DNA from: Parachlamydiales bacterium
Lineage (GTDB): Bacteria; Chlamydiota; Chlamydiia; Chlamydiales; JAJFMK01
Assembly (NCBI GenBank): GCA_020050175.1
Contig: JAGVKY010000054.1
Span: 1 to 8,031 of the forward strand
DNA length: 8,031 nucleotides
Direction of reading: 5' to 3'
Shown here: one piece after another, positions 1 to 7,900 of the stretch
Layout: the number at the start of each line of letters is the position of its first letter
Position numbering within the stretch: position 1 is the stretch's first letter
Translations under genes and position numbers: made by a program
The notes under the pieces: model-generated
What the model saw: only the letters and a program-made list of their open reading frames with translations
What the model was told of the DNA's origin: nothing
Databases searched by the model: none

Positions 1-1435
1 GATTTTTCTCAACGAAGCCTAGGGATAATCTTTCCTTAATCAGATCCATCAAACGTTTTTCAGCCTCAGACGACCCCTTAAAAAAAAGTTGATAAAGTTC
101 GTTGCCCCCATTTCTTTCCAAAGGTTGGAGTAATTCAAGAGCTCTTTTAACATCCCCTTTGTTTATAGCAATTTGGGCCCCGACTCTCAATGCATCTGGA
201 TCCTCAGACTCAATCGACTCTTCCAAATAGCGGCTTGATCCAGTCATGGATGACAAAAGAATTCGAGCATCTTGAATTCCCATGAGCGAAGCTCTTTCAA
301 GAAACCGAAATGCATGGGCAGCCGTTTCGTTCCTTTCTGATCTGACATCCCAAAAGACTTTTTCACAAAGAGCAAGAAGCTTGTCGTAATCCAGCAATGC
401 CTTTCCATAAAGATAAGAAAATAGGGGATCTCTAACGTGTGGCTTATAGAGATTTTTATAAGCCTCCATCTTAGCTTTTGTAATTCTCAATTGTTGGTGA
501 AAAGCATGGATGCGCTCAGGGGTTGGACTTTTTCTCAACATAAGAGTTTCCAAAGAGTAGGTGAGACGTCGAAAATCAGCTTCACACTCCTTCCTGAGAC
601 TTTCTCCTTTGGAGAAAAGCACCCTTCTTTTATGGATAGGCACACTTTCATCACCAGGAAATCGAATATGGGTGGTTTGCTGTTTCTCGAGAATCACTTG
701 GTTGTCGTACCACTCAGCAACTTTCTCTTTAGTGGGCAATTCCGAAGTTCCCATCATCTTTTGTAAGACTAGCTGATCTTCAGGAGTTTGAATTTCCTGG
801 GATAAAATTTTTCCCAAAAGTTGCAGGGGTTCGTGGTCATTAGCAACTATAGCATCTGTGGTTTCGAAACTTTTTCTTTGCTCCAGAGAAAGATTAACAC
901 CTCGCATTAGAGGATAAAGTTCTTTGAAAAGGTCTAAATTTTCTCTTGGTGCCACCTTGCCTTTCTCTTCTTTGGCCATTTTTTGGAGGCGAAGTGTTAA
1001 GGGATAGAGGACGATGGCTTCCTTTTTTGAAAGGAGAAAAGGTTTGTCGGTGATTGTGAAGTGCTCTAACGCCCTTACTACAAGTTTTTGTTCGACTTTG
1101 GTTAAAACCTTAAAATCCCTTTGGATTTTTTCTGAGCTTGCTGCTCTCCAAGGAGCCAACAGGTAGTCAAGGGTTGAGACTTCGTAAGAAACATCCCGAT
1201 TTTTTTGCTGGGGAATGATCCCTATTCTTTCTTCGAAAGTCTCTACAACTGCCGTGCGGCCAAGCACTTTTATTTTTAAAGAGCGGAAATCATCTCCTAT
1301 CTTGTCACTGATTTCCAGATCACCTGTTGCGGTTTTCATCAAATTGACAACACGGAGCTCCCGAGGTGTAAGCTTAGGTCGACTCGTTTCAAGAGCCTCT
1401 TGCAATAAGCTAATCTCTCTTCGTGTGATGCGCAT
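1..1435 (-). CDS. Hypothetical protein, paralogue of the adjacent 929-residue protein; C-terminus beyond the left edge
   Basis: Reading the minus strand from 1435 (or 1441) leftwards gives an uninterrupted frame to the window edge, about 480 codons with no stop, so the gene is partial. The protein is soluble-looking, charged and mostly helical, with no signal peptide or membrane segment in the visible part. It aligns collinearly with its upstream neighbour in three blocks (numbering from 1441): residues 52-75 (13 of 24 identical, FRSL...TFEE.IGI), 331-358 (19 of 28, around YKPHVRDP) and 434-472 (19 of 39, ALxLLxPL...GG). The last block and the preceding 'FLERA' helix vaguely resemble TPR/Sel1-type helical repeats, but this is weak. 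I recognise no family and assign no function. ATG 1435 has an AAGG eight bases upstream. ATG 1441, in the same frame, overlaps the preceding stop codon (ATGA). The gene is most likely translated from the same transcript as its neighbour. Confidence 0.88.
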   Translation of the reverse strand, partial: MRITRREISLLQEALETSRPKLTPRELRVVNLMKTATGDLEISDKIGDDFRSLKIKVLGRTAVVETFEERIGIIPQQKNRDVSYEVSTLDYLLAPWRAASSEKIQRDFKVLTKVEQKLVVRALEHFTITDKPFLLSKKEAIVLYPLTLRLQKMAKEEKGKVAPRENLDLFKELYPLMRGVNLSLEQRKSFETTDAIVANDHEPLQLLGKILSQEIQTPEDQLVLQKMMGTSELPTKEKVAEWYDNQVILEKQQTTHIRFPGDESVPIHKRRVLFSKGESLRKECEADFRRLTYSLETLMLRKSPTPERIHAFHQQLRITKAKMEAYKNLYKPHVRDPLFSYLYGKALLDYDKLLALCEKVFWDVRSERNETAAHAFRFLERASLMGIQDARILLSSMTGSSRYLEESIESEDPDALRVGAQIAINKGDVKRALELLQPLERNGGNELYQLFFKGSSEAEKRLMDLIKERLSLGFVEKN

Positions 1436-1437
1436 TA

Positions 1438-4227
1438 TCATAGCCTTGGAAGAATTAAGTTCTTTTTAGACATGACACTTAAGCCCATCATGACAACCTG
1501 AGGGCCATATTTTAACACTAATCTGGCTAAGGCAACGCCTCCCCCATTTTGCGCTGCAACTACAGCTGTTTCCATTTGCGGTAGAGTCAGGGCTTTAATC
1601 AGTTCTTGGGCACCTCCATCGCCAGCTGCTGCCCCTCTAGACAATATGTAAGCAGTAATAGCGACCATGGCCCCTAAAGTGGTTAAAACAACACCTGTCC
1701 CATTAGGCAATTCTTCGTAACACTGCCTTAAGAACTCCTGGACTTGTTCGCCTCTCGTTGCATTGTTCATCGCTTCATGAACTCTTTTAGAGACCGACAG
1801 CTCCTTCTTGCTTGCTCCAGAGACAGATAGAAAATTTCGAGAAACTGTAAAACCCATTGGCTCTCGTCGCAGTAGCTGGTTAAGACTTGGAAAGGTTCGG
1901 TGAATGACAGAAAGAAGATTTAAAAAATCTTGTGGTTGTGAGCTGAACCGGGCATTGGGTGAAGGATTCGCGAAACTCATCATTTGTCGGATGGGGCCGA
2001 GGTGTTGCGGGAGGGCAACGACACCCAGTTGATGTCCTCCTAAGTCCAAAATAAGATGGACCTTATCTTTATCTTCCTCTTTTCGAGTAGAAGGTAGAAC
2101 AGTCAGTTGCATCTCATCTTCAGGACTTTTTTCATCATCCATCTGACTGACTTCTTCCAAATCTTCGCTATAGGAAGAGGGGGGACGGCTTCGCAAAAGC
2201 TTTAAGTGGAGGAAAAAAAGAATATCGTAGGGATGAGATTCGGGATCTAGTTTTTCCAAATAATTGCCTAAGAGATTGATAAAACCTTGAGGAGGCTCGA
2301 TCCCTAGCTTTTGTCTCTGTAAATGATAGTTGCCAGCATCCTCAAAATAACGGTAGGCATCACGTCTATTCACGGGAAGATAGGGCTCAGCATAAGGGAG
2401 TTCTAACGATTGAAGAAATTTATCTGCTTGGATAAGCCGATATTTAGGGCCTAACCTTTTTTCAAGTGCTCGGTCTAAGACCTCTTGTGCAGAAGGGATT
2501 CCCGCAACCGTTGCCGTGATAAGAAAATCTACCTCTCTTTTAGAGAGCTGATGGGGTTGGGGATCAAAGAAACTTCCCTCTTTCAGCTTTTCCAAATTGA
2601 CATAACCAAAAGAAAAGAAGGCGGCAATAGCCGAAAGTAGACGTTGAAGATAATATTTTTGGGCATACTCTCGAGTTAGTTTTTGCTCCAAGAGTTTTAA
2701 AATTTCTTCTCCCGCTTCTGCAGAACCAGCCTGAAACAGTTGAGAAAGGACTTCTCCTCCCCTCCGACCTAAAGGTCTTAAAAGTTGAAGGGCTTTTTCT
2801 TCTGTTGCTCCCTCGACCCGATGTCTCCAAGCAAGGGTATGGACTGCTGCCGCTTCAATTTGAGCCTCGACATCCTCAAGATTCAAATGCTCTAAAGCCT
2901 TCTTGTAATAAACCTCGTTTCTCTCTTGGTCATTCCAATTTTTGGTTTCACGCAGAAATTGGGATTGCAAGATGGCAGCTTTTTCGACACCTAAAATCCT
3001 GGCTCTTTCTAGAAAATGACCTAGAACGAATGCTAATTCGCCTCTCTTCTTTCGAAGGCCTTCAGGAAAACTTAGAAATTCCTCCTCTAATCTTAGAACT
3101 CGATCGAGATCGATCAAAGCTTTGGCATAAAGAAGAGAAAAATGGGGATCTCTCACATGCGGCTTGTAATAATTGGTTAAAGCTATGACTTTGACTTTTT
3201 CAACTTGCAATTGGTTGTAAAAAACATCTTCGGCTATCAGATCAGGTTGACCCCTTGTTTTTAACCGATCCCAAGCCTCCATCAATTTTCCCAAGCCATG
3301 AAGAATTTCTTGATGAACTCGCTCTTCGCCCTTAGTTAAAAGCTCTTTTCGAAGAGACCCAGGGAGTTTTGCAGGACCAGGAAAAGTTAAACCATGTTGA
3401 GCCGATTCCATGGTCACTTGTTGTTCGTAGAGTTTTTGGATCTCTTGGCGAGTGAGATTTTCTGTTCCCAGGATTTGATCGATCACTTTTAGATCTTCCT
3501 CATCCCCAATCCATTTCCCCTCTTCATCCCAGTTTGTGGAGAGATCTATGATATTTTTTACTCGGGGAAGTGTTTCTGAGGCATTTTTTAAATAAATATC
3601 GATAGTTGCGTTTGCCTTAATTTGATCTTTTGAGATTGGAATGCCCCTTAGCTCTGCATACAAATCCTGGAAAAAATTTTGCGAAACAATGAGAGCTTCC
3701 TCTGGTGCTTCGCTTTTGGATTTTCTCCCCTTAGAAATATCTTGCAAACGTTTTGTCATGGAATAGAGAACGATCCCCTTCTTCCGATCAAGAACCATGG
3801 CCCTGTCGGTTACGCTAAAAAAAGCTAAAGCTTCTAAAAGAAGTTTTTTTTCATCTGCACGAAGAGACTGAATATCTTTTGAAATTTCCTCACGAGAAGC
3901 ACCATGCCAAGGAGAGAGAAGAAAAAGCAAAGTTGAGGGTTGATAAAGGACTTCGCCAACCGTTGGTTTTACAACCCTTGCAGGGATGCCGATCGTCTCT
4001 TCAAACGTTTGGGTCAAATAAGAAGAACCTGTTGTTTTAACCCTAAGCGACCTAAAGACCTCCCAATCATCTTCTTTGAGGTCTAGAGCCTCACTTTTAT
4101 CCAGAGCTTTAGCAACAAGTCTGATAATTCTTTCTTCTTCCGAGTTGAAATCCCAAATCCCCACTTGGTAAGACTGAAATACAGCTCTTAACTCAGGATT
4201 TGAAATATGATGAACCTTTGATGCCAT
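1438..4227 (-). CDS. Hypothetical 929-residue protein with acidic linker and hydrophobic C-terminal tail
   Basis: This is a complete frame starting at ATG 4227 and ending at TGA 1440-1438. I do not recognise the family. The first ~680 residues are charged and predominantly helical. They carry the three blocks shared with the downstream paralogue, at residues 58-81, 353-380 (YYKPHVRDP, then LYAKAL) and 479-517. Residues ~684-722 form an acidic, low-complexity linker rich in Glu, Asp, Ser and Lys. After it comes a region of apparently mixed structure that includes a hydrophobic strand-like stretch at 724-739. Residues 844-863 (GTGVVLTTLGAMVAITAYIL) are hydrophobic enough to span a membrane, and a second apolar stretch lies at 909-919 before a basic end. 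There is no N-terminal signal peptide, so any membrane association would be through the tail. The Shine-Dalgarno match is poor, with only a distant GAAG about 12 bases upstream. The protein could be a membrane-tethered scaffold or a secreted protein, but nothing seen settles this. Confidence 0.9.
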   Translation of the reverse strand: MASKVHHISNPELRAVFQSYQVGIWDFNSEEERIIRLVAKALDKSEALDLKEDDWEVFRSLRVKTTGSSYLTQTFEETIGIPARVVKPTVGEVLYQPSTLLFLLSPWHGASREEISKDIQSLRADEKKLLLEALAFFSVTDRAMVLDRKKGIVLYSMTKRLQDISKGRKSKSEAPEEALIVSQNFFQDLYAELRGIPISKDQIKANATIDIYLKNASETLPRVKNIIDLSTNWDEEGKWIGDEEDLKVIDQILGTENLTRQEIQKLYEQQVTMESAQHGLTFPGPAKLPGSLRKELLTKGEERVHQEILHGLGKLMEAWDRLKTRGQPDLIAEDVFYNQLQVEKVKVIALTNYYKPHVRDPHFSLLYAKALIDLDRVLRLEEEFLSFPEGLRKKRGELAFVLGHFLERARILGVEKAAILQSQFLRETKNWNDQERNEVYYKKALEHLNLEDVEAQIEAAAVHTLAWRHRVEGATEEKALQLLRPLGRRGGEVLSQLFQAGSAEAGEEILKLLEQKLTREYAQKYYLQRLLSAIAAFFSFGYVNLEKLKEGSFFDPQPHQLSKREVDFLITATVAGIPSAQEVLDRALEKRLGPKYRLIQADKFLQSLELPYAEPYLPVNRRDAYRYFEDAGNYHLQRQKLGIEPPQGFINLLGNYLEKLDPESHPYDILFFLHLKLLRSRPPSSYSEDLEEVSQMDDEKSPEDEMQLTVLPSTRKEEDKDKVHLILDLGGHQLGVVALPQHLGPIRQMMSFANPSPNARFSSQPQDFLNLLSVIHRTFPSLNQLLRREPMGFTVSRNFLSVSGASKKELSVSKRVHEAMNNATRGEQVQEFLRQCYEELPNGTGVVLTTLGAMVAITAYILSRGAAAGDGGAQELIKALTLPQMETAVVAAQNGGGVALARLVLKYGPQVVMMGLSVMSKKNLILPRL
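1444..1447 (-). promoter_or_regulatory. Possible ribosome binding site for the downstream paralogue
   Basis: The minus strand reads AAGG here, inside the last codons of the 929-residue gene. It lies 8 bases before ATG 1435 but only 2 bases before ATG 1441. The spacing favours 1435, unless translation restarts by coupling at the ATGA overlap. The match is only four bases, so this is weak evidence. Confidence 0.4.
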
Positions 4228-4295
4228 AGTTTTATTGCACTTCAGAAAGATTGGTGTTTGATAAAGAATCCTTAAATTTGAGACGATCCTTGCCT
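4228..4295. promoter_or_regulatory. Divergent intergenic region between the 929-residue gene and the helicase gene
   Basis: These 68 bases separate two genes pointing away from each other, so promoters for both should lie here or extend into the coding ends. The stretch is AT-rich. On the plus strand a TTGCAC (4235-4240) followed after 19 bases by GATAAA (4260-4265) is a poor sigma-70-like pair. On the minus strand CAATAAAA lies just before ATG 4227. Neither is convincing. The plus-strand helicase frame stays open back to a TTG at 4251. Using that start would leave only 23 bases for both promoters, which is one reason to prefer ATG 4296. Confidence 0.4.
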
Positions 4296-6488
4296 ATGAG
4301 CACCGAAGAGATTATCGGCATTGTCGAAAGGATCACCTTCCAGAATCCGGAGAATGGGTTCACTGTCGCTCATCTTGAAGTGGATGGTTTTAAAGAGCTT
4401 GTTCCTGTCATCGGCCATTTCCCCGTCTTAAAAGGAGGAGAAACTTTGAGATGCCGGGGAACTTTTCAACAACACCTTCTCCATGGAAAACAGTTCCAAG
4501 TCTCTGATTCTCAGCCAGAAATCCCTCAGACGGAAAAAGGAATTGAGAGGTATCTCGGTTCCGGCCTAATCAAAGGGATTGGCCCCTCCTATGCCAAAAA
4601 AATCGTTGCCCATTTTGGAAAAACGACCCTCTCCATCATTGAAAAAGAGCCTGATCGTCTTTTAAAAGTGAAAGGGCTCGGGGCCAAGAGACTTGAAATG
4701 ATTAAATCCTCTTGGGTCGAACAAAGAGAAGTTTCGGATGTCATGGTCTTTCTCCAAGGGAATGGAGTAAGTCCGGCCTTCGCACAGCGTATTTACCGCC
4801 ATTTCGGACGAGAGAGCGTTACCCTCTTAAAAGAAAATCCCTACCGATTGGCCCATGAAGTCCATGGGATAGGATTTAAAATGGCTGACGAAATCGCACG
4901 CCATCTCGGTATCGAAAAGGAGAGTCCAGCAAGGATTGCAAGCGGCATCACCTATCTCTTATCAGAGCTTTCGGGAAAAGGGCATGTCACCTACCCCCTC
5001 CCCCTTTTTTTAGAATCGACTTCAAAAACTTTAGAGGTTGAGGCTTCTCTTGTCCAAAAAGAGATCTCCCTATTGGTTGACACTGAAAAACTCTACCTCG
5101 AAGAGCGTCCCTACGAAGGGAAGATGGTCCCTTTTGTCACAGCAGCAAACTTCTGGGTTGCCGAGAGAAATATTGCTAATCTTCTTCGCGATCTCATCAA
5201 AACCCCTTCTGCTCTTCGAGCTGTTGATCCGCTAAAGGCAGTCCCTTGGGTTGAAAAGGAACTTGGGCTCGCTTTGGCCTCCGAACAGCAACAAGGGGTG
5301 GCAAAAGCTCTGCAAGAAAAAGTGATGATCTTAACGGGAGGCCCCGGGACAGGAAAAAGTACAATCACCAAAGCGATTCTTGCCCTTCACGAAAAGCTGA
5401 CTAAAAAAATCATTCTTCTTGCTCCTACGGGACGAGCAGCTAAAAGGATGCATGAAATCACAGGGCGCCCTGCCAATACCATCCACTCGAAACTAGAATT
5501 CGATTTTTTGCACGGCACATTTAAAAGGAACCGAGAAAACCCTCTGGAGGCTGACCTCATCATCGTCGATGAGGCGAGTATGATTGATACTCTACTGATG
5601 CAACATCTTCTTAGAGCTATTCCAAAAGCCGCTCGCCTGATCTTTATTGGAGATGTTTATCAGCTCCCAAGTGTGGGACCAGGAACGGTGCTAAAAGATC
5701 TGATCGCCTCAGAAAAAATTCCTACAGTTCACCTCAAGCAAATCTTTCGCCAGGCACAAGGATCGAGAATTATCACAGGAGCTCACGACATCCATCAGGG
5801 ACGATTACCCGATCTCACTCTTGCCTCAGATTCCGATCTCCTTTTCATCGAAAAAAACAATCCCGAACATCTCCTTGATGCTCTTTTAGAGCTCCTGACC
5901 AATCGTCTTCCCAAGCGTTATGGATTTGATCCCTTCAATGAAATTCAGGTTCTTGCCCCGATGCGAAAAGGGATTGTTGGCATCGACAATCTGAATCTTC
6001 GCTTACAGGAGAAGCTCAACCCTCAAAAAGAGCGCCTTCACCGTGCCGGCCGAGCCTATGCTCCAGGCGACAAGGTGATGCAGATCAAAAACGATTACGA
6101 AAAAGAGATCTTCAACGGCGACATCGGAAGAGTTCTTTCGATTGATACAGACGCAGAGGAGCTTTTAGTGACCTTTGACGGAAAAGAGATCCACTACCCT
6201 TTTGCTGACCTGGATGAGCTGCACTTGGCTTACGCCGTCTCAGTGCACAAGTACCAGGGAAGTGAAGCCCCATGCATCATCCTTCCTGTCCACACAACGC
6301 ACTTCAAACTTCTTTACCGGAATCTCCTCTACACGGCTGTGACGAGAGGGAGAAAGCTTGTTGTCCTTATCGGAATGAAGCAGGCCCTCCAAATTGCTGT
6401 TAGAAATAACGAAACCGAGGAGCGATTTACAGGATTAGAAAAGGCCCTTCGCGAAAAAATGACCCCGTTGCCCTACATCCTTTATTAA
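4296..6488 (+). CDS. recD2: RecD2-type (RecD-like) superfamily 1 5'-3' DNA helicase
   Basis: This 730-residue cytoplasmic ATP-driven DNA helicase is close to the usual length of the RecD2 family. RecD2 proteins act without RecBC in DNA repair and replication-fork maintenance. Domains in order: an N-terminal OB-like segment (~1-75, beginning EEIIGIVERITF); helix-hairpin-helix modules at ~90-108, 122-136 and 186-206; a Q-type motif (ASEQQQGVAKAL, 328-339); Walker A GGPGTGKS (348-355); motif Ia APTGRAAKRM (376-385); Walker B DEAS (425-428); motif III GDVYQLPSVGPG (452-463); motif IV LKQIFRQ (480-486); motif V YAVSVHKYQGSE (646-657); and motif VI YTAVTRGRK (679-687). All catalytic motifs are intact. 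ATG 4296 was chosen because the family-like N-terminus starts there. An in-frame TTG at 4251 would add 15 residues unlike the family. The Shine-Dalgarno match is weak. Databases often label such proteins exodeoxyribonuclease V alpha subunit, but the long N-terminal region supports RecD2. Confidence 0.96.
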   Translation: MSTEEIIGIVERITFQNPENGFTVAHLEVDGFKELVPVIGHFPVLKGGETLRCRGTFQQHLLHGKQFQVSDSQPEIPQTEKGIERYLGSGLIKGIGPSYAKKIVAHFGKTTLSIIEKEPDRLLKVKGLGAKRLEMIKSSWVEQREVSDVMVFLQGNGVSPAFAQRIYRHFGRESVTLLKENPYRLAHEVHGIGFKMADEIARHLGIEKESPARIASGITYLLSELSGKGHVTYPLPLFLESTSKTLEVEASLVQKEISLLVDTEKLYLEERPYEGKMVPFVTAANFWVAERNIANLLRDLIKTPSALRAVDPLKAVPWVEKELGLALASEQQQGVAKALQEKVMILTGGPGTGKSTITKAILALHEKLTKKIILLAPTGRAAKRMHEITGRPANTIHSKLEFDFLHGTFKRNRENPLEADLIIVDEASMIDTLLMQHLLRAIPKAARLIFIGDVYQLPSVGPGTVLKDLIASEKIPTVHLKQIFRQAQGSRIITGAHDIHQGRLPDLTLASDSDLLFIEKNNPEHLLDALLELLTNRLPKRYGFDPFNEIQVLAPMRKGIVGIDNLNLRLQEKLNPQKERLHRAGRAYAPGDKVMQIKNDYEKEIFNGDIGRVLSIDTDAEELLVTFDGKEIHYPFADLDELHLAYAVSVHKYQGSEAPCIILPVHTTHFKLLYRNLLYTAVTRGRKLVVLIGMKQALQIAVRNNETEERFTGLEKALREKMTPLPYILY

Positions 6489-6519
6489 ATTTTGAATCGT
6501 GTAACACTGAATTTTGTTT

Positions 6520-7563
6520 ATGATGAAAAATGCACCGAGGAACCTCGTTTTTGTCGGGTTCTTTCTCTTCCATGTTTTCTACTTTCTTCCTTCGGCCCCT
6601 GTTGCATTGCCGAATGCAGAACAACCTCTTGTTTTCTATAGCTACGAGAAGAAAGATCCTCTGCAAAATCTTGTGCTGCAAGTGATTGATGGGGCCAAAA
6701 AGTCGCTCTATATTGCAACGTTTACTCTGACCGATCCGAAGGTGATCGATGCCATACGACATGCGTCAGAAAGAGGTGTCGATGTCTTTGTAGCAGTGGA
6801 TAAAAAGGGGTTCAAAAGAAAAAGAGAGAGCCTAGGCGACAAGACCCATCTGATCGTTCGTCCCATCAAAGGACTGATGCATCAAAAATGGATCATCGCA
6901 GATGAGACACTGTCCTTTGTAGGTTCTGCGAATTTGACAGCAGATTCTCTCCGCCACCAACATAACCATATCATCGGAATCTACTCTTCCACCTTTGCTA
7001 AACAATTGATTCAAGAGGCAGAAAAGAAGAAACCAAGTTATGTAAAACCGATTGGAGATAGATGGAAAACGAATATTCCACCCTATACCATTTTCTCATG
7101 GACCTCCCCTAAAAACAGTGTTTTAAGAGATGCCATATCCGACGCCCTGGATGAGGCTAAAGAAAGTTTAGAGATTGCCCTCTTCACATTTACCGAAAAG
7201 CATCTTCTAGAAAAAGTCATCGATGCCAAACAGCGAGGTGTAAAAGTGATAGTTTTACTCGATCGAGGACAAGGGATCGGCCCCTCTTACAAAATATTCA
7301 TTAGACTCTTACAAGCGGGGATTCCTGTTGGCCTTTCGCAAGGGAAACCAATTCTTCATCACAAAATGGTGTGGATTGACCGTACTCGTCTGTTTACCGG
7401 ATCCTTTAACTGGACAAGGGCAGCCCTTGCTCAAAATGAAGAACTGATCATTTTTATTGAGGGAGGTACCCCCATAGATCCTTTTTGGCAAGGAGTCAAA
7501 AGAACATGGGAAAAATTAGAAGCCTCTGTTGAATGGCAAAGAGACCATGACTGGTTAGAATAA
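6520..7563 (+). CDS. Exported phospholipase D superfamily protein with two HKD motifs
   Basis: This 347-residue protein consists of two duplicated PLD-fold halves. The first half has HQKWIIAD (121-128), matching HxKx4D, followed by GSAN (135-138). The second has HHKMVWID (280-287) followed by GSFN (294-297). The strand-helix units before each motif are also alike (DGAKKSLYIATFT at ~57 and DEAKESLEIALFT at ~211), showing internal duplication. Both active-site triads are complete, so a phosphodiesterase or phosphatidyltransferase activity is expected. The substrate (phospholipid, cardiolipin precursor or nucleic acid) cannot be read from sequence. The N-terminus has basic residues followed by a hydrophobic core (~9-23) and then PSAPVALPNA. 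This suggests a Sec signal peptide or anchor with an uncertain cleavage site, placing the enzyme outside the cytoplasmic membrane. Start codons at 6520 and 6523 are equally possible, and a TTG lies at 6514. No clear ribosome binding site is visible. The gap of 31 bp after the helicase stop suggests a shared transcript. Confidence 0.92.
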   Translation: MMKNAPRNLVFVGFFLFHVFYFLPSAPVALPNAEQPLVFYSYEKKDPLQNLVLQVIDGAKKSLYIATFTLTDPKVIDAIRHASERGVDVFVAVDKKGFKRKRESLGDKTHLIVRPIKGLMHQKWIIADETLSFVGSANLTADSLRHQHNHIIGIYSSTFAKQLIQEAEKKKPSYVKPIGDRWKTNIPPYTIFSWTSPKNSVLRDAISDALDEAKESLEIALFTFTEKHLLEKVIDAKQRGVKVIVLLDRGQGIGPSYKIFIRLLQAGIPVGLSQGKPILHHKMVWIDRTRLFTGSFNWTRAALAQNEELIIFIEGGTPIDPFWQGVKRTWEKLEASVEWQRDHDWLE

Positions 7564-7652
7564 TTTAACTCTAAAAAAACCTTTTTCTAAGCTCTAACCA
7601 GATCTGAATTTCTTACCATGTTTAAATATTTTGTGTCATTTTTGCTACGAAA
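7564..7652. other. Convergent intergenic region, no clear terminator
   Basis: This AT-rich gap of 89 bases lies between the PLD gene and a minus-strand reading frame facing it. At about 7573-7591 there is an A-run, CC, T-run arrangement that could fold into a short A/T-only hairpin. It lacks the GC-rich stem expected of an intrinsic terminator. No other structure is seen. Confidence 0.5.
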
Positions 7653-7838
7653 TTATTCTTGTAAAACTTCTGGTAATTGTAAACTTGGATTTTTGCAGGC
7701 GTCCCAATATATGCTAAATAAAGCAAGTTGGTATTCATAAAGGACATTGGTCATAAAGGTTTGTTCATCGCATTTTCCTATGTAAAAATGATACATAGCT
7801 TTTTCAAACTCACATGCATTGACAAAAACTTGTAGCAT
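7653..7838 (-). pseudogene. C-terminal part of an unrecognised protein, probably truncated or frameshifted
   Basis: The minus-strand frame ends at TAA 7655-7653. From ATG 7838 it encodes 61 residues rich in aromatic and helix-forming residues, with three Cys (for example FEKAMYHFYIGKCDEQTF). The same frame stays open upstream to 7952, and its translation still looks protein-like there (GEIVKKAEDFYAVLKKK). That suggests ATG 7838 is internal rather than the true start. No Shine-Dalgarno sequence precedes it, and no ATG, GTG or TTG occurs upstream in this frame before a TAA at 7955-7953. Another minus frame just beyond reads KPPNSTSGSQPGAK, as if the gene continued across a frameshift near 7950, but it soon meets its own stop. 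I recognise no family. It may instead be a small intact gene of 61 codons. Whether the lesion is biological or an assembly error cannot be told here. Confidence 0.45.
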
Positions 7839-7900
7839 AAGATTTTCTGTTGTTTGATTTTTTTTCTTTAGAACAGCATAGAAATCTTCCGCTTTTTTGA

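Noticed and set aside
437..766. Plus-strand open frames of 109 and 71 codons within the left-edge gene
   Set aside because: They lie wholly antisense to the minus-strand paralogue, whose frame is supported by homology to its neighbour. Their translations show no domain-like pattern.
1215..1469. Plus-strand open frame of 84 codons
   Set aside because: It spans the junction of the two minus-strand genes and is explained as a shadow of both. Its translation is a low-information Ser/Arg-rich string.
2805..3188. Plus-strand open frame of 127 codons
   Set aside because: It is antisense to the 929-residue gene and covers the conserved KPHVRDP block. The coding signal is on the minus strand.
4251..4295. 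TTG at 4251 as the helicase start
   Set aside because: It adds 15 residues unlike RecD2 N-termini and would crowd the divergent promoter region. ATG 4296 begins the family-like sequence.
6427..6762. Minus-strand open frame across the helicase-PLD junction
   Set aside because: It overlaps the strongly supported ends of both plus-strand genes and has no recognisable motif.
7573..7591. A-run/T-run hairpin as a terminator after the PLD gene
   Set aside because: The stem is only A/T pairs around a short centre. It has no GC-rich stem and no clean stem-then-T-tract order.
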